Source of the DNA: Caulobacter flavus
Lineage (GTDB): Bacteria > Pseudomonadota > Alphaproteobacteria > Caulobacterales > Caulobacteraceae
Direction: 5' to 3'
Assembly: GCF_003722335.1 (NCBI RefSeq)
Contig: NZ_CP026100.1
Span: 2,640,001-2,704,000, forward strand
DNA: 64,000 nucleotides
Numbering within the stretch: position 1 is the first letter of the stretch; every line of letters begins with the position of its first letter. The translations under genes were made by a program, and so were the position numbers. The notes under the pieces are model-generated. The model had not been told where the DNA came from, made no database searches, and was given only the letters and a program-made list of their open reading frames with translations. Shown piece after piece: positions 44,193 through 55,256 of the stretch.

Positions 44193-46282
44193 AGCAGTTG
44201 CCCGATGGCGGCCAGCAGCTCGCGCTGGTCGAACTTCTGCTTGGTGATGTAGGCCTCGGCGCCGAGGTCCAGGCCCCGGCGGACGTCGGCGGCGTCGGCG
44301 CGCGAGGTCATCAGGATCACTGGCGTCGAGGCCAGAGCCGCATCGGCCTTCACCGCCTGCAGCAGCGAGAAGCCGTCCATGCGCGGCATCTCGATGTCGG
44401 CCACGACCAGGTCGATCATCGCCTGGCCCGAGCGCAGCAGGTTCAGGGCGTCCAGGCCGTCGACGGCCAGCAGCACGCGATAGCCCTGGGCCTCCAGGAT
44501 GCTCTTCTCCAGCGTCCGGGTGGTGATGGAGTCGTCGACCACCAGGATGGTGCGGGTCGTCTCGTCGGCCTCGTCGGCGGTTTCGGCGAAGCCCAGCCCG
44601 CCGGCGGCCAGCTGGCGCTGGTCGCGCAGCCAGCGGCGCACCAGGGCGTCGGGATCCAGCGCCAGGGCCGGGGCCTGGTCGTCCATCTGCACCGCGCCGG
44701 CGATCAGGTCGGCGTCCAGGTCGTCGGCGTCCAGGTCCTCGACCATGGCCGACCGCACGTCGCACAGGGCGTCGACGGCCAGGGCCACGTGCCGACGGCC
44801 GTGGCTGAGCAGCACCGCCGAAACGGCGCCGGCGTGGACGGGAACCTCGGCGGCGACGCCGGACAGCAGGGCGGAAAGCGGAACCATGGGGACGATAACG
44901 TCGTCGCCGTCGATGGCGATCCGTGCGGCCGGGTGTCCTTCCACCATTTCCAGCGCGGTGGCGTCCAGGCGCAACAGTCGGCGCACGCCCAGCGAGGGCA
45001 GGGCGGCCTGGCGGCCCTGGACGTCGACGAACAGCAGCGACTGGCGCGCCGCCGACAGCGGGGTCGACAAGGCCACCCGCGCGCCCCAGGGGCGGCCGGC
45101 GGTCAGGCGCAGTTCGCCGCGCAGCTTGCGGACGGCCTCGGCCACCACCGACAGGCCCATGCCGCGGCCGGCCAGGCGATCGACCCCTTGCGCGGTCGAG
45201 ACGCCGGGCGCGAAGGCGTGGGCCAGCAGTTCCTCGGGCGTCGGGGCCGGGGCGCCTTCGGGGCGAGGCGACATCAGCCCCTTGTCGACGGCGGCGGCCT
45301 CCAGCCTGACGAGGTCGGGCCCCGGGCCGTCGTCGGCGATGTCGATCCGCAGCCGGCCCGACGCGGCCGAGACGGTCATGGCCACGGTCAGGCGTTCGGG
45401 CTTGCCGGCCGCCGCCCTGGCCTCGGGCGCCTCGCGGCCGTGACTGACGGCGTTGCGCAGCAGGTGCATCACCGGGTCCTTCAGCGCCTGCAGCACCCGG
45501 CGGTCGGCGCGGGTCTCCAGGCCGGTGACGCGCACGTCGACGGAAACGCCGGCCTCGCGGGCGATGTCGCGGACCATCGGGGCGAAGCCGCCGAACACGG
45601 TCTCGGCCGGCGCCTGGCTGATCTCCTCGACCCGGCCGCGCAGGTCCGACAGGCCCTGGTCCAGCGCCCAGCCCGCCCGCACCCGGCGCACCGACAGGTC
45701 GTTGATGGCGCGGGAAAGATCCTTGAGGCCCTGCTCGACCTCCCGCGCCCGCGCGGCGGCGCCGCGCGCGTCGCGCCAGCGGCGCTCCAGCTTGCGGGCG
45801 TCGGCCGCCACCCGGCGCAGGTCCTCGTCGATGGCCCCGTGGTCGAGCACGTCGCCCGACAGGGTCTGCATGGCGCGCGACAGGCCAGCGACCGCCTCGA
45901 CGTCGATGCGGACGTACTCGACCGCCTCGTCCGTCGCCGGGGCGGCGGCGGCGGTCGCCGGCTTCGGCGCGGGCGGCGCATAGGCGGCGGTGGCGGCGTC
46001 CTCGACCGCGTCGAGCAGGCCTTCCAGTGTCGCGACCGTGTCGGCGTCGAGCGTCCGCTGGCCGTCCATCAGCTCGGCGCAAAGGCTTTCCAGCGCGTGG
46101 GCCTGCGCCTCGACGGCCGGAAGGTCGACCGCCCGGGCGGCCCCCTTCAGGCTGTGGGCGCGGCGGAAGATCTCGCGCGTGTCGGCCTCGCCGCCGGTCG
46201 CGAGGGACTGGCGGATCGCCTGGAGGTGCTCGCGGTGTTCGAGGTCGAACGCCGCCAGGAGCTGTCGACGGATATCCGGCAC
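44189..46282 (-). CDS. cheA: hybrid CheA histidine kinase with C-terminal receiver (WspE-like, 697 aa)
   Basis: A chemosensory kinase. The Hpt domain has phospho-site H43 in RRAHSLKGAAR. There is no P2 CheY-binding domain; after a linker come the dimerisation and ATPase domain (HLLRNAVSHG, IDIADDGPGPD, GRGMGLSVV), a CheW-like regulatory domain and a receiver (about 575-697) with D629 in VVADIEMPRMDG. The fused receiver is usual in WspE/FrzE-type alternative systems and often acts as phosphate sink or relay. It receives signals from the adjacent receptor through the two CheW proteins. Next gene upstream is the receptor, 7 bases away. Confidence 0.94.
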   Translation of the reverse strand: MPDIRRQLLAAFDLEHREHLQAIRQSLATGGEADTREIFRRAHSLKGAARAVDLPAVEAQAHALESLCAELMDGQRTLDADTVATLEGLLDAVEDAATAAYAPPAPKPATAAAAPATDEAVEYVRIDVEAVAGLSRAMQTLSGDVLDHGAIDEDLRRVAADARKLERRWRDARGAAARAREVEQGLKDLSRAINDLSVRRVRAGWALDQGLSDLRGRVEEISQAPAETVFGGFAPMVRDIAREAGVSVDVRVTGLETRADRRVLQALKDPVMHLLRNAVSHGREAPEARAAAGKPERLTVAMTVSAASGRLRIDIADDGPGPDLVRLEAAAVDKGLMSPRPEGAPAPTPEELLAHAFAPGVSTAQGVDRLAGRGMGLSVVAEAVRKLRGELRLTAGRPWGARVALSTPLSAARQSLLFVDVQGRQAALPSLGVRRLLRLDATALEMVEGHPAARIAIDGDDVIVPMVPLSALLSGVAAEVPVHAGAVSAVLLSHGRRHVALAVDALCDVRSAMVEDLDADDLDADLIAGAVQMDDQAPALALDPDALVRRWLRDQRQLAAGGLGFAETADEADETTRTILVVDDSITTRTLEKSILEAQGYRVLLAVDGLDALNLLRSGQAMIDLVVADIEMPRMDGFSLLQAVKADAALASTPVILMTSRADAADVRRGLDLGAEAYITKQKFDQRELLAAIGQLL

Positions 46283-46289
46283 GATGCGA

Positions 46290-47960
46290 TCAGGTCCGGT
46301 AGCGCTCGGAGAGAGCCAGCAGCTGGCGCGACAGGTCCGACAGGTTGGCGGCCGCCTCGTCCAGCTGGCGGGTGCCCGCGGCGGTCTGCTGGCTGGCCTG
46401 GCGGATGTTCTGCAGCGCGCCCATCACCTGCTCGATGCCCAGCTGCTGCTGGTTGGTCGAGGCGACGATCTGCTGGAAGGTCTGGACGCTCTCCTGCACC
46501 CTGCCGGTGATCTCGGTGATCGTGCGCTGGGTGGTGTCGGTGCGCTCCTTGCCGGCGGCCACGCGCTTGACGGCCTCCTCGGTCAGCATGACCGAGGCGT
46601 TGATGCCGCGCTGGATGTCGCCGAGGATCGAGCGCACCTGGGTGGTGGCCTCCTTGGCCTGGTCGGCCAGCATCTTCATCTCCGAGGCCACGACCGCGAA
46701 GCTGCGGCCGTTCTCGCCCGCCGAGGCGGCCTCGATGGCGGCGTTCAGGGCCAGCAGGTGCGAGCGTTCCGAGATATCGTTGACGGTGGCGATGATGTCG
46801 CCGATCGCCTGGGTCTTCTCCGACAGGGCTACGATGTTCTCGGCGACGGCCTCGGCCTGCTCGCGGATGGCGTCCATGGCCTTGGCGGTCTCGTCGACGG
46901 CGCGCAGGCCCTCGTTGCTGGTGTGGGCCGTGGCCTGGGCCGACGCGATGACCTCCTGGGCGCGCTTGCCGATCTGGGCGCCGGAGTGGGTGATCTCGTC
47001 GACGGTGGCGGCGGTCTCCTGCACGGCGGCCAGCTGCTCCTCGACGCTGGCGGCCTGCTCCTGGGTCGAGGCGCGGATCTCGGCGGTGGCGGCGTTGAGG
47101 TTCTCGGTGGCCTCGCGGCTCTGGCGGGCCAGCACCACCAGGCCGTCGACCATGGTGTTCAGCGTGCCGCCCAGCTTGCCGATCTCGTCGTTGGCCGTGG
47201 CCGCGGCGCGGCCGGTCAGGTCGCCTTCGCCGACCTTGGCCACAAAGCCCATGAAGGCGCCCAGCGGACCGACGATCGAGCCCCGGATCGCCCAGGTGAT
47301 CGCGCCGGCGATGACGGCCGCCACGATCAGGGCGACGATGATCGACACCTGGCTGATCTTGTAGACGTCGTTGATCCGGCGCTGGCCCGACAGGATGGCG
47401 TCGTCCAGCACGTCCTCGGCGCCCTGGATGCCGCGCCCGAACTCGCCGCGGCGCTGGACCAGGGCGGTCTGGGCGGCGGCCACGCCGGCGCTGTCGTTGC
47501 GACGGATGGCGCTGAACAGGTTCTCGGTGTCGGTGCGGCCCTGGCGCGAGGAGGCGGCGGTCTGGTTCAGATAGTCCTCGATCCGTCGCCAGGCGTCGGC
47601 GCGCTCGGTCGAGAGCGCGCTCTGGCGATAGTCGCGGGCGGCCGAGGCGGCCTTTTCCAGGGCCGAGTCCATGTCGACGCCGCGCTGGCGCCAGCGGGTG
47701 ACGGGATCTTCCTCGTTGCCGCCGACGCCGCCGGCGGAGCGAGACAGATAGCTGGTGATCACCGCGTCGCTGGCCGCGCGCATTTCGTTGGCGGTGGTGC
47801 GGATCTGGGCGATCTGGCGGACCACGGCCATGTCGCGGGTGACGATGGTCTCGGTGGTGTCCTTGACCACGCCGATCTGGAACAGGCCGAACAGGCCCAC
47901 TCCCAGCAGCAGGACGGTGACGGCCGCGAAGCCGAGGATGATGCGGTTGGCGATGGTCAC
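46290..47960 (-). CDS. methyl-accepting chemotaxis protein (556 aa)
   Basis: A transmembrane chemoreceptor. TM1 is at about 4-26, the periplasmic sensing domain is about 27-185 (a four-helix bundle without Cache signature; it holds QSALSTERADAWRRIEDYLN), and TM2 at about 186-208 (SIIVALIVAAVIAGAITWA) leads into a HAMP domain. The signalling tip with the family hallmark ERSHLLALNAAIEAASAGENGRSF (given here only in part: LLALNAAIEAA) binds CheA and CheW. The GTG at 47960 overlaps the cheW stop by one base (TAGTG). It is the only receptor gene in the cluster and therefore its likely input. Confidence 0.94.
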   Translation of the reverse strand: MTIANRIILGFAAVTVLLLGVGLFGLFQIGVVKDTTETIVTRDMAVVRQIAQIRTTANEMRAASDAVITSYLSRSAGGVGGNEEDPVTRWRQRGVDMDSALEKAASAARDYRQSALSTERADAWRRIEDYLNQTAASSRQGRTDTENLFSAIRRNDSAGVAAAQTALVQRRGEFGRGIQGAEDVLDDAILSGQRRINDVYKISQVSIIVALIVAAVIAGAITWAIRGSIVGPLGAFMGFVAKVGEGDLTGRAAATANDEIGKLGGTLNTMVDGLVVLARQSREATENLNAATAEIRASTQEQAASVEEQLAAVQETAATVDEITHSGAQIGKRAQEVIASAQATAHTSNEGLRAVDETAKAMDAIREQAEAVAENIVALSEKTQAIGDIIATVNDISERSHLLALNAAIEAASAGENGRSFAVVASEMKMLADQAKEATTQVRSILGDIQRGINASVMLTEEAVKRVAAGKERTDTTQRTITEITGRVQESVQTFQQIVASTNQQQLGIEQVMGALQNIRQASQQTAAGTRQLDEAAANLSDLSRQLLALSERYRT

Positions 47961-48535
47961 TAGGCTCTTGCCCCCAAGGCGGCGGAAAGGTGGTCGGCGA
48001 GAAGGTCGCCGAGATCGAGAAGGGTGACGGTGCGGCCGGGCAGGTCGCCCGGGCCCTCGGACACGACGCCGCGCGCGCCGCCCTCGAAGGCGTCGCCGCC
48101 CGGCGCTTCGCGGGCGACCTTGGCGGCTCCCGGAGCGGCGTCGACGCGCAGAGCGAGGTTTCCCGCGCCGCGCAGGGCGAGGAGGAAGCCGGCCGCGTCG
48201 GGGGCGGCCGGCGCCGCGCCGGTCAGGCGCGAGAGGTCGAGCACCCGGCGCAGACGGCCGTCGACGCTGGCCAGGCCCAGCAGGCCGGCGCGGCCGAGGG
48301 CGGGGGTCAGTCGGCGCGGCTCGAACGGCGTCACGCGCTCGACGGCGGCCAGCGGCAGGGCGAAGAGCCCCGCGCCGGCCTGGCACAGCAGAACGTCTTC
48401 CAGCGGGGTTTCGGGTTCGGGCGCAGTCCGGCGCTCGGCCAGCCGACGGGTGCGCGCGGCCAGGATCGCCTGGGCGCGGGCGTCGTCCAAAAATCCCCCC
48501 AACCCGTCGCCGCGGGCGGCGTCGGCCTTACTCAT
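47960..48535 (-). CDS. cheW: CheW-like coupling protein with N-terminal extension (191 aa)
   Basis: A scaffold joining receptor to CheA, in the position of WspD. About 45 residues rich in Ala/Arg (DARAQAILAARTRRLAERRT) precede a CheW-type beta-barrel pair starting EDVLLCQAGAGLFALPLAAVERV and including GLASVDGRLRRVLDLSRL. TTG at 48547 overlaps the cheR stop in the TTGA pattern and is an alternative start, adding four residues; ATG 48535 has a GAAG-type ribosome binding site. The sequence is more diverged than the other CheW here, so the two probably serve different contacts. Confidence 0.85.
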   Translation of the reverse strand: MSKADAARGDGLGGFLDDARAQAILAARTRRLAERRTAPEPETPLEDVLLCQAGAGLFALPLAAVERVTPFEPRRLTPALGRAGLLGLASVDGRLRRVLDLSRLTGAAPAAPDAAGFLLALRGAGNLALRVDAAPGAAKVAREAPGGDAFEGGARGVVSEGPGDLPGRTVTLLDLGDLLADHLSAALGARA

Positions 48536-48543
48536 GTCGTTCT

Positions 48544-49983
48544 TCAAACCCCCACGAGCGACTGCAGCAGCAGACGGACGCTCTTGCGCAACTGGTCGGC
48601 GTCCAGACCTGCGCCGTGGGCCAAACGCGCGCCCGGCGCAACGGTTCCCGCGATCTGCGCGGCCGTCTTCAGCGAACGGGCCGCGGCCCTGACCCGGCCC
48701 TGGTCGAGCAGCAGCAGGCCCAGGTGGTAGTGGGCCATGACGAAGCCGCGATCGAGGTACAGCGCCCGCTTGAACGCGGCTTCGGCTGGACCAGGCCGTC
48801 CCAGCGCCCGCAGCACCAGGCCGTCGTGCAGGTGCAGGGCAGGATCCTCGGGCGCGACCGCCAGGGCCGCGCGGCAGGCGGCCTCGGCGGCGGCGTAGTC
48901 GCCGGCGTCGGCCAGCCGGCGCACGGTCTCAACCAGGTCGGCCGCCGGCGGGGCTGGCGTGGGAACAGGCGTGGGGATCGGCGCGGGCCGCCACTGGGGC
49001 GATGGGGTCTCGGCCAGGTGGAGGTGCTGGGCGGGCTCGGGCTCCGGCGCGGCGAAGGCCTCGAAGCTGGGGCCCGGCGGGGCGGGGCGCTCGGGATTGG
49101 GCGGGCGATAGGCCACGGTGCCGGGCAACTGGGCGACGTCCAGGATCTTGCCGAAGGCCGGGTTGGGCTCGGCGTGGCCCAGCAGCAGCCAGCCGTCGGC
49201 CGCCAGCCTGCTCCCCAGCGCCCCGACAAGCTGCTCGACCACCTCGTGGTGGAAGTAGATCAGCACGTTGCGGCACAGGATCAGGTCGAACTCGGTCAGC
49301 TCCAGCGGAGGGGCGGGGCCCAACAGATCGAGCAAATTCTGGCGCTCGAACCGGACGAGGCCGCGATAGGCGGGCTTCAGCGTCCAGGTGTTGCGGGCCG
49401 TTTCGGTGAACCACTGGGCGCGGTCGGCGTCGCTGACCGCCCGCAGCGCCCAGCGGCCGAACTGGCCCTTGCGCGCGGTTTCCAGGAAGGCGGCGTTGAT
49501 GTCGCCGCCGAGGATCGAGATCCGCCAGTCGGCAAGCGCCTCGCCCAGCATCTGCGACAGCAGGATGGCGATCGAATAGGGCTCGGCGCCGGTGGCGCAG
49601 CCGGCGCTCCAGATGCGGATCCGCTTGTCCTGCGCCTTGCGCTCGATGATGTCGGGCAGGATCGTCTCGCGCAGCGCCGTGAACTGCTCGGCGTAGCGGA
49701 AGAAGAAGGTCTCGCCGATCGTGATCTCGGTCTCGAGCGCGGCCCATTCGGCCTCGCCGTCGTCGGCGCTGGCCAGGCGCTTGAGGTAGGCGCTCACGTC
49801 GCGGTCGCGGGTGGCCAGAAGGCGCCGCTGCACGCGGTCCCACAGCACGTCGTCCTTGTCGGCGTAGTAGTGGTGGCCGGTGCGGACGATCACCGCGCGC
49901 TTCAAGCGCTGGAAGGGCTCATCGGCGGCCAGGGCCAATGGGCGCGGGACTTGGGGCCGCGGCGCCGCCCGGGGCGGTTTCAC
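48544..49983 (-). CDS. cheR: CheR-type methyltransferase with C-terminal TPR repeats (WspC-like, 479 aa)
   Basis: An S-adenosylmethionine-dependent enzyme that methylates receptor glutamates. The N-terminal helical domain (about 20-95) precedes the SAM-binding IWSAGCATGAEPYSIA and the LILCRNVLIYF motif. After a Pro-rich linker (PAPIPTPVPTPAPPA) two to three TPR units follow (about 360-440: DYAAAEAACRAALAVAPEDPALHLHDG, then LGRPGPAEAAFKRALYLDRGFVMAHYHLG; quoted in part). TPR-bearing CheR proteins mark Wsp-type systems. GTG 49983 overlaps the upstream cheW stop (GTGA) and is preferred over an ATG at 50001. Confidence 0.93.
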   Translation of the reverse strand: MKPPRAAPRPQVPRPLALAADEPFQRLKRAVIVRTGHHYYADKDDVLWDRVQRRLLATRDRDVSAYLKRLASADDGEAEWAALETEITIGETFFFRYAEQFTALRETILPDIIERKAQDKRIRIWSAGCATGAEPYSIAILLSQMLGEALADWRISILGGDINAAFLETARKGQFGRWALRAVSDADRAQWFTETARNTWTLKPAYRGLVRFERQNLLDLLGPAPPLELTEFDLILCRNVLIYFHHEVVEQLVGALGSRLAADGWLLLGHAEPNPAFGKILDVAQLPGTVAYRPPNPERPAPPGPSFEAFAAPEPEPAQHLHLAETPSPQWRPAPIPTPVPTPAPPAADLVETVRRLADAGDYAAAEAACRAALAVAPEDPALHLHDGLVLRALGRPGPAEAAFKRALYLDRGFVMAHYHLGLLLLDQGRVRAAARSLKTAAQIAGTVAPGARLAHGAGLDADQLRKSVRLLLQSLVGV

Positions 49984-50480
49984 GCCGGCTCGCTTTCCCA
50001 CGCGGCCAGGCGCTCCTGGGCGCGGCGGGCGAATTCGTCCAGCCGGGCCTTCTCCTCGGCCAGCAGCAGATGCTCGGGCGACAGCACGGGCGTCAGGCGA
50101 CCGTCGATCAGGGCGGCCTCGGAAACGCAGCCGCCCAGGCTGTCGGTCTCCTCGACGGGCTGGGTGTCGGGCGCGTGGGCGGCGGCGTCGGTGACGCGGT
50201 CGACCAGCAGGGTCACGGCCGGCGCGCCGGCCAGCGGGCGCAGGCGGATCAGGTGCCGGTAGAGCGCGGGCGAGGGCTCGCCGCCTTCGGCGTCCAGGAG
50301 GCGGTCCAGGGCCAGCGCCGCCACGGCCTCTCCGCCCAGATTGACGAAACCCGCCAGCACGCGCGGCGCGCCGGGCGCGGCGACCAGTTCCGGCAGCGGC
50401 AGGATCTCGGCCACCGCCGCCTGCGGAAGGGCCGCTTCCAGCGCGCCGGCGCGGAAGGTCACGTAGAGGCTGCTTGTCAT
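49980..50480 (-). CDS. cheW: CheW-like coupling protein, first gene of chemosensory operon (166 aa)
   Basis: A compact CheW domain, in the position of WspB: SLYVTFRAGALEAALPQAAVAEILPL begins the first barrel, VLAGFVNLGGEAVAALALDRLL is the conserved loop and strand, and LLVDRVTD belongs to the second barrel. A charged C-terminal helix (EEKARLDEFARRAQERLAAW) is added. The ATG is 40 bases after the hutD stop on the same strand with no terminator visible between them, so hut transcription may run into this operon. Confidence 0.9.
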   Translation of the reverse strand: MTSSLYVTFRAGALEAALPQAAVAEILPLPELVAAPGAPRVLAGFVNLGGEAVAALALDRLLDAEGGEPSPALYRHLIRLRPLAGAPAVTLLVDRVTDAAAHAPDTQPVEETDSLGGCVSEAALIDGRLTPVLSPEHLLLAEEKARLDEFARRAQERLAAWESEPA

Positions 50481-50520
50481 TCCGGGCTCCGCAACGGGAT
50501 CGAGACGGCTGACGCCAGGG

Positions 50521-51062
50521 TCAGGCCGGATCGACGCCGATCAGCAGCAAACGCCCGTCCATGGTCAAGGTTGCATCGCGATCGACGATCAGGGCGTCTT
50601 CGGCTTCCAGGGAGAGGCTGTTCACCCGGGCGGGCGCCAGGGCGACCAGCACGGTGACGGCGCTGGCGGCGACCATGGTCTCCACCCCGTCCATCCGCCG
50701 TACGACACCGCGCCAACGGCCACGCCGGACCATCAGGTTGAGGTCGCGGACCGGACCGCCGTCCAGCATCGCCGAAGCCGGCGCGTCGCCGGGGAAGGGC
50801 AGGGGCGGCGAGGCGTCGTCGAGCACGACCTCGCCCTGTCCCTCGACCGTCAGCCGCAGGCCGGCGCCGGCGATCACCGTCAGCACGCGGTCGACGCCCG
50901 GAAACACCGAGAACGGCCCCGGCGCGGCGACCTGGGCGATGCTCAGCCGCCAGTCGAAGGCGTCGAGCCCTGTCCCCGGCGGCTCGGCGGCGATCTCCCA
51001 GGTCGTCCCGCCGCCGTTCTTCCACGGGCTCGGCGTGCGGTCGGCGGCGGGGAGCAGGCGCA

Positions 51063-51063
<1 letters not shown>
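50521..51063 (-). CDS. hutD: HutD family protein (180 aa)
   Basis: A cupin-fold protein found with histidine-utilisation genes; in Pseudomonas HutD limits hut expression, perhaps by binding formylglutamate, and is needed for fitness on histidine. The HutD signature TPSPWKNGGGTTWEIA is at about 10-25, with repeated cupin strands (FSVFPGVDRVLTVIAGAGLRL, quoted in part) and the D-rich loop DGGPVRDLNLMV. GTG 51063 overlaps the hutU stop (TAGTG). Longer frames upstream inside hutU have no ribosome binding site. Last hut gene on this strand. Confidence 0.9.
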
Positions 51064-52727
<1,664 letters not shown>

Positions 52728-52759
52728 GGATGACGGGTCTCTGTCTGGACGGATTTGAG

Positions 52760-52897
52760 CGCTCCTCCCCCGCTTGCGGGGGAGGGGGACCACGAAGTGG
52801 TGGAGGGGGCGAGACTGGGCTCGGCGCTTGCGGTCGCCCCCTTCGTCACGACGCTGACGGCGTCGCGCCACCTCCCCCGTTTCACGGGGGAGGAGCG
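52760..52897. repeat. compound palindromic element (family C) between hutU and hutG
   Basis: Contains CCTCCCCCG/CGGGGGAGG (52764-52785), ACCAC/GTGGT, a GC-rich middle, and CCTCCCCCGT/ACGGGGGAGG (52871-52893) with a TTC loop. The last hairpin carries the hutG stop codon (TCA on this strand, 52882-52884) in its loop and right arm, so the repeat provides the end of the gene. Confidence 0.8.
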
Positions 52898-53709
52898 GGT
52901 GTGGCGAAGTCCACGCAGGCCTTCAGCACGTCGCCGAGCACGCTGCGCATCGGCGCTGCCTTCTGCGGGCGGTAGGGCGAGGGCCAGGACTGCGGGGTGA
53001 TGCGGGGCGAGGGATCGTCGATATAGCCGCGGCAGGCCAACTCCATCTGGATGGCGTGGATGCCGCGCTCGGGCTTGCCGTAGTGGCGGGTGATCCATCC
53101 GCCCTTGAAGCGGCCGTCGGTCACCATCGGCTGGCCCGAGGCCTCGCAGGCGGCCTCGACGGCAGCGGTCAGGGCCTGGTCGCAGCTCTTTCCCGAGTTC
53201 GTTCCGATGTTGAACACCGGCAGCTCGCCCGGGAACAGCCGCGGCGCGCGCGAGCGGATCGAGTGGGCGTCGTACAGCACGACCTTGCCATGCAGCGCCA
53301 GCAGGCGGTCGATCTCGGCCCGCAGGGCGGCGTGGTAGGGGGCGAACCAGCGCTCGCGGCGGGCGGCGATCTCGGCCTCGTCCGGCTCCTGGCCGTCGGC
53401 GTAGAGCCGCTCGCCGTCGAAGGTGTCGGTGGGGCACAGCGCTGTGGTGGCCATGCCCGGGTAGAGCGAGGCGCCCGACGGGTCGCGATTGACGTCGATC
53501 ACCGTGCGCGACAGGCAGGTGCGCACCGTCGTCGCGCCCAGGTCGTCGGCGAAATTGTAGAGCCGCTCCACCCACCAGTCGGCGTCCTTGCGGGCCAGCC
53601 AGGGCGAGACCAGGCGCTTTTCGATCTCGTCGGGGATGTACGACCCCGAGTGGGGAATGCTGACGATCAGGGGCGCGTCGCCGCGCCAGACTTCCAGCCA
53701 GTCGTTCAT
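52882..53709 (-). CDS. hutG: N-formylglutamate deformylase
   Basis: The last enzyme of the five-step histidine route; it hydrolyses N-formylglutamate to glutamate and formate. A 275-residue zinc amidohydrolase of the FGase family: [15 protein letters not shown] (about 14-28), [38 protein letters not shown] and [12 protein letters not shown] with the metal-site His and Glu residues. The ATG overlaps the hutH stop (ATGA). Its last codons (Pro-rich) and stop are read from a palindromic repeat, so the C-terminus is probably altered compared with relatives without harming the core. Confidence 0.95.
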   Translation of the reverse strand: MNDWLEVWRGDAPLIVSIPHSGSYIPDEIEKRLVSPWLARKDADWWVERLYNFADDLGATTVRTCLSRTVIDVNRDPSGASLYPGMATTALCPTDTFDGERLYADGQEPDEAEIAARRERWFAPYHAALRAEIDRLLALHGKVVLYDAHSIRSRAPRLFPGELPVFNIGTNSGKSCDQALTAAVEAACEASGQPMVTDGRFKGGWITRHYGKPERGIHAIQMELACRGYIDDPSPRITPQSWPSPYRPQKAAPMRSVLGDVLKACVDFATPAPPP

Positions 53710-55256
53710 GTGGTCGCTCCGGGCAAGGGAACGCCGGCCGCCGCGCTCACTACCGCGCCAGTCCGCACGAGGATGTTGGCCGCTTCCATGTCGGGATGGA
53801 AGTGACGGTCGTCCGACAGGTGCGGCACCTTCGCCCGCACCGTGCTCCGCACCGCCTCGAGGGCGGTGCTGGACGTCAGCGGCGCGTGGAAGTCGCAGCC
53901 CTGCGCGGCGGCCAGCAGTTCAATGCCGATCACCGCCGTCGCGTTCTCCACCATCGACAGCAGGCGGCGGGCGCCGTGGGCGGCCATCGACACGTGGTCT
54001 TCCTGATTGGCCGAGGTCGGGATGGAGTCGACGCTGGCCGGATAGGCCTTCTGCTTGTTCTCCGACACCAGGGCGGCGGCCGTGACCTGCGGGATCATGA
54101 AGCCGGAGTTGAGGCCGGGCTTGGGCGTCAGGAAGGCCGGCAGGCCCGACAGCGCCGGGTCGACCAGCATGGCGATGCGGCGCTCGGCGATCGAGCCGAT
54201 CTCGCAGACGGCCAGGGCGATCATGTCGGCGGCGAAGGCCACCGGCTCGGCGTGGAAGTTGCCGCCCGACAGCGCCTCGTCGGCGCCATTATTAGTGTCT
54301 TTTGGGAAGATCAGCGGGTTGTCGGAGACGCCGTTGGCCTCGGTGGCCAGGGTCGTCGCCGCCTGGCGCAGCACGTCCAGGGCCGCGCCCATCACCTGCG
54401 GCTGGCAGCGCAGGCAGTAGGGGTCCTGCACGCGCTCGTCCTCCTTCAGGTGCGAGGCGCGGATGCCGGACGACGCCATCAGGCCGCGCAGCGATGCGGC
54501 GGTCTCGATCTGGCCGGCGTGGCGGCGCAGGGCGTGGATGCGCGGATCGAACGGGGTGTCCGAGCCCTTGGCGGCCTCGGTCGACAGGGCGCCGGTGATC
54601 AGGGCCGACTGGAACAGCACCTCGGCCTCGAACAGGCCGGCCAGGGCGTTGGCGGTCGAAAACTGGGTGCCGTTGAGCAGGGCCAGACCTTCCTTGGGGC
54701 CCAGCTCGACGGGGGCGAGGCCCGCGCGGGCCAGGGCTTCGAGAGCGGGCTTCCGCACGCCGCCGACGTCGATCTCGCCCACCCCGATCATGGTCGCGGC
54801 CATGTGCGACAGCGGCGCCAGGTCGCCCGAGGCGCCGACCGAACCCTGGCTGGGCACAACCGGCGTCAGGCCCAGTTCCAGCATGGCTTCGAGCAGCTTC
54901 ACCGTCTCGACCCGCACGCCCGAGGCGCCTTGCGCCAGGCTGGCCAGCTTCAGGGCCATCATCAAGCGGATCACCGAAACCGGCGAGGGCTCGCCCGTGC
55001 CGGCGGCGTGAGACAGCACGATGTTTCGCTGCAGGGTGGCCAGGTCTTCGTCGCCGATGCGCACGCTGGCCAGTTTCCCGAAGCCGGTATTGATGCCGTA
55101 GACCGGCTCGCCCTTGGCCAGGATGCGGGTCACCGCCGCCGCGCTCTCCGCGATCACCGGCCAGGCGCCGTCGGCCAGACGGGCGGCCGCGCCGCGATAG
55201 ACGGACTTCCACTGGGCGAGGCTGACCTCGCCGGGATGCAGGACTTCGGTGTTCAC
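53706..55256 (-). CDS. hutH: histidine ammonia-lyase
   Basis: Deaminates histidine to trans-urocanate, the entry step. The MIO cofactor forms from A142-S143-G144 in [17 protein letters not shown]. The catalytic Tyr is Y53 in YGINTGFG, and [19 protein letters not shown] [15 protein letters not shown] and [11 protein letters not shown] are typical. It has 516 residues, normal for bacterial HAL. GTG 55256 overlaps the hutI stop (GTGA), giving the conserved start [15 protein letters not shown]. It acts in the cytoplasm. Confidence 0.97.
   Translation of the reverse strand: MNTEVLHPGEVSLAQWKSVYRGAAARLADGAWPVIAESAAAVTRILAKGEPVYGINTGFGKLASVRIGDEDLATLQRNIVLSHAAGTGEPSPVSVIRLMMALKLASLAQGASGVRVETVKLLEAMLELGLTPVVPSQGSVGASGDLAPLSHMAATMIGVGEIDVGGVRKPALEALARAGLAPVELGPKEGLALLNGTQFSTANALAGLFEAEVLFQSALITGALSTEAAKGSDTPFDPRIHALRRHAGQIETAASLRGLMASSGIRASHLKEDERVQDPYCLRCQPQVMGAALDVLRQAATTLATEANGVSDNPLIFPKDTNNGADEALSGGNFHAEPVAFAADMIALAVCEIGSIAERRIAMLVDPALSGLPAFLTPKPGLNSGFMIPQVTAAALVSENKQKAYPASVDSIPTSANQEDHVSMAAHGARRLLSMVENATAVIGIELLAAAQGCDFHAPLTSSTALEAVRSTVRAKVPHLSDDRHFHPDMEAANILVRTGAVVSAAAGVPLPGATT

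Noticed and set aside
39662..50480. A diguanylate cyclase (WspR) output gene for the chemosensory cluster
   Set aside because: No GGDEF/GGEEF motif or matching domain is present in any frame of the cluster or its flanks.
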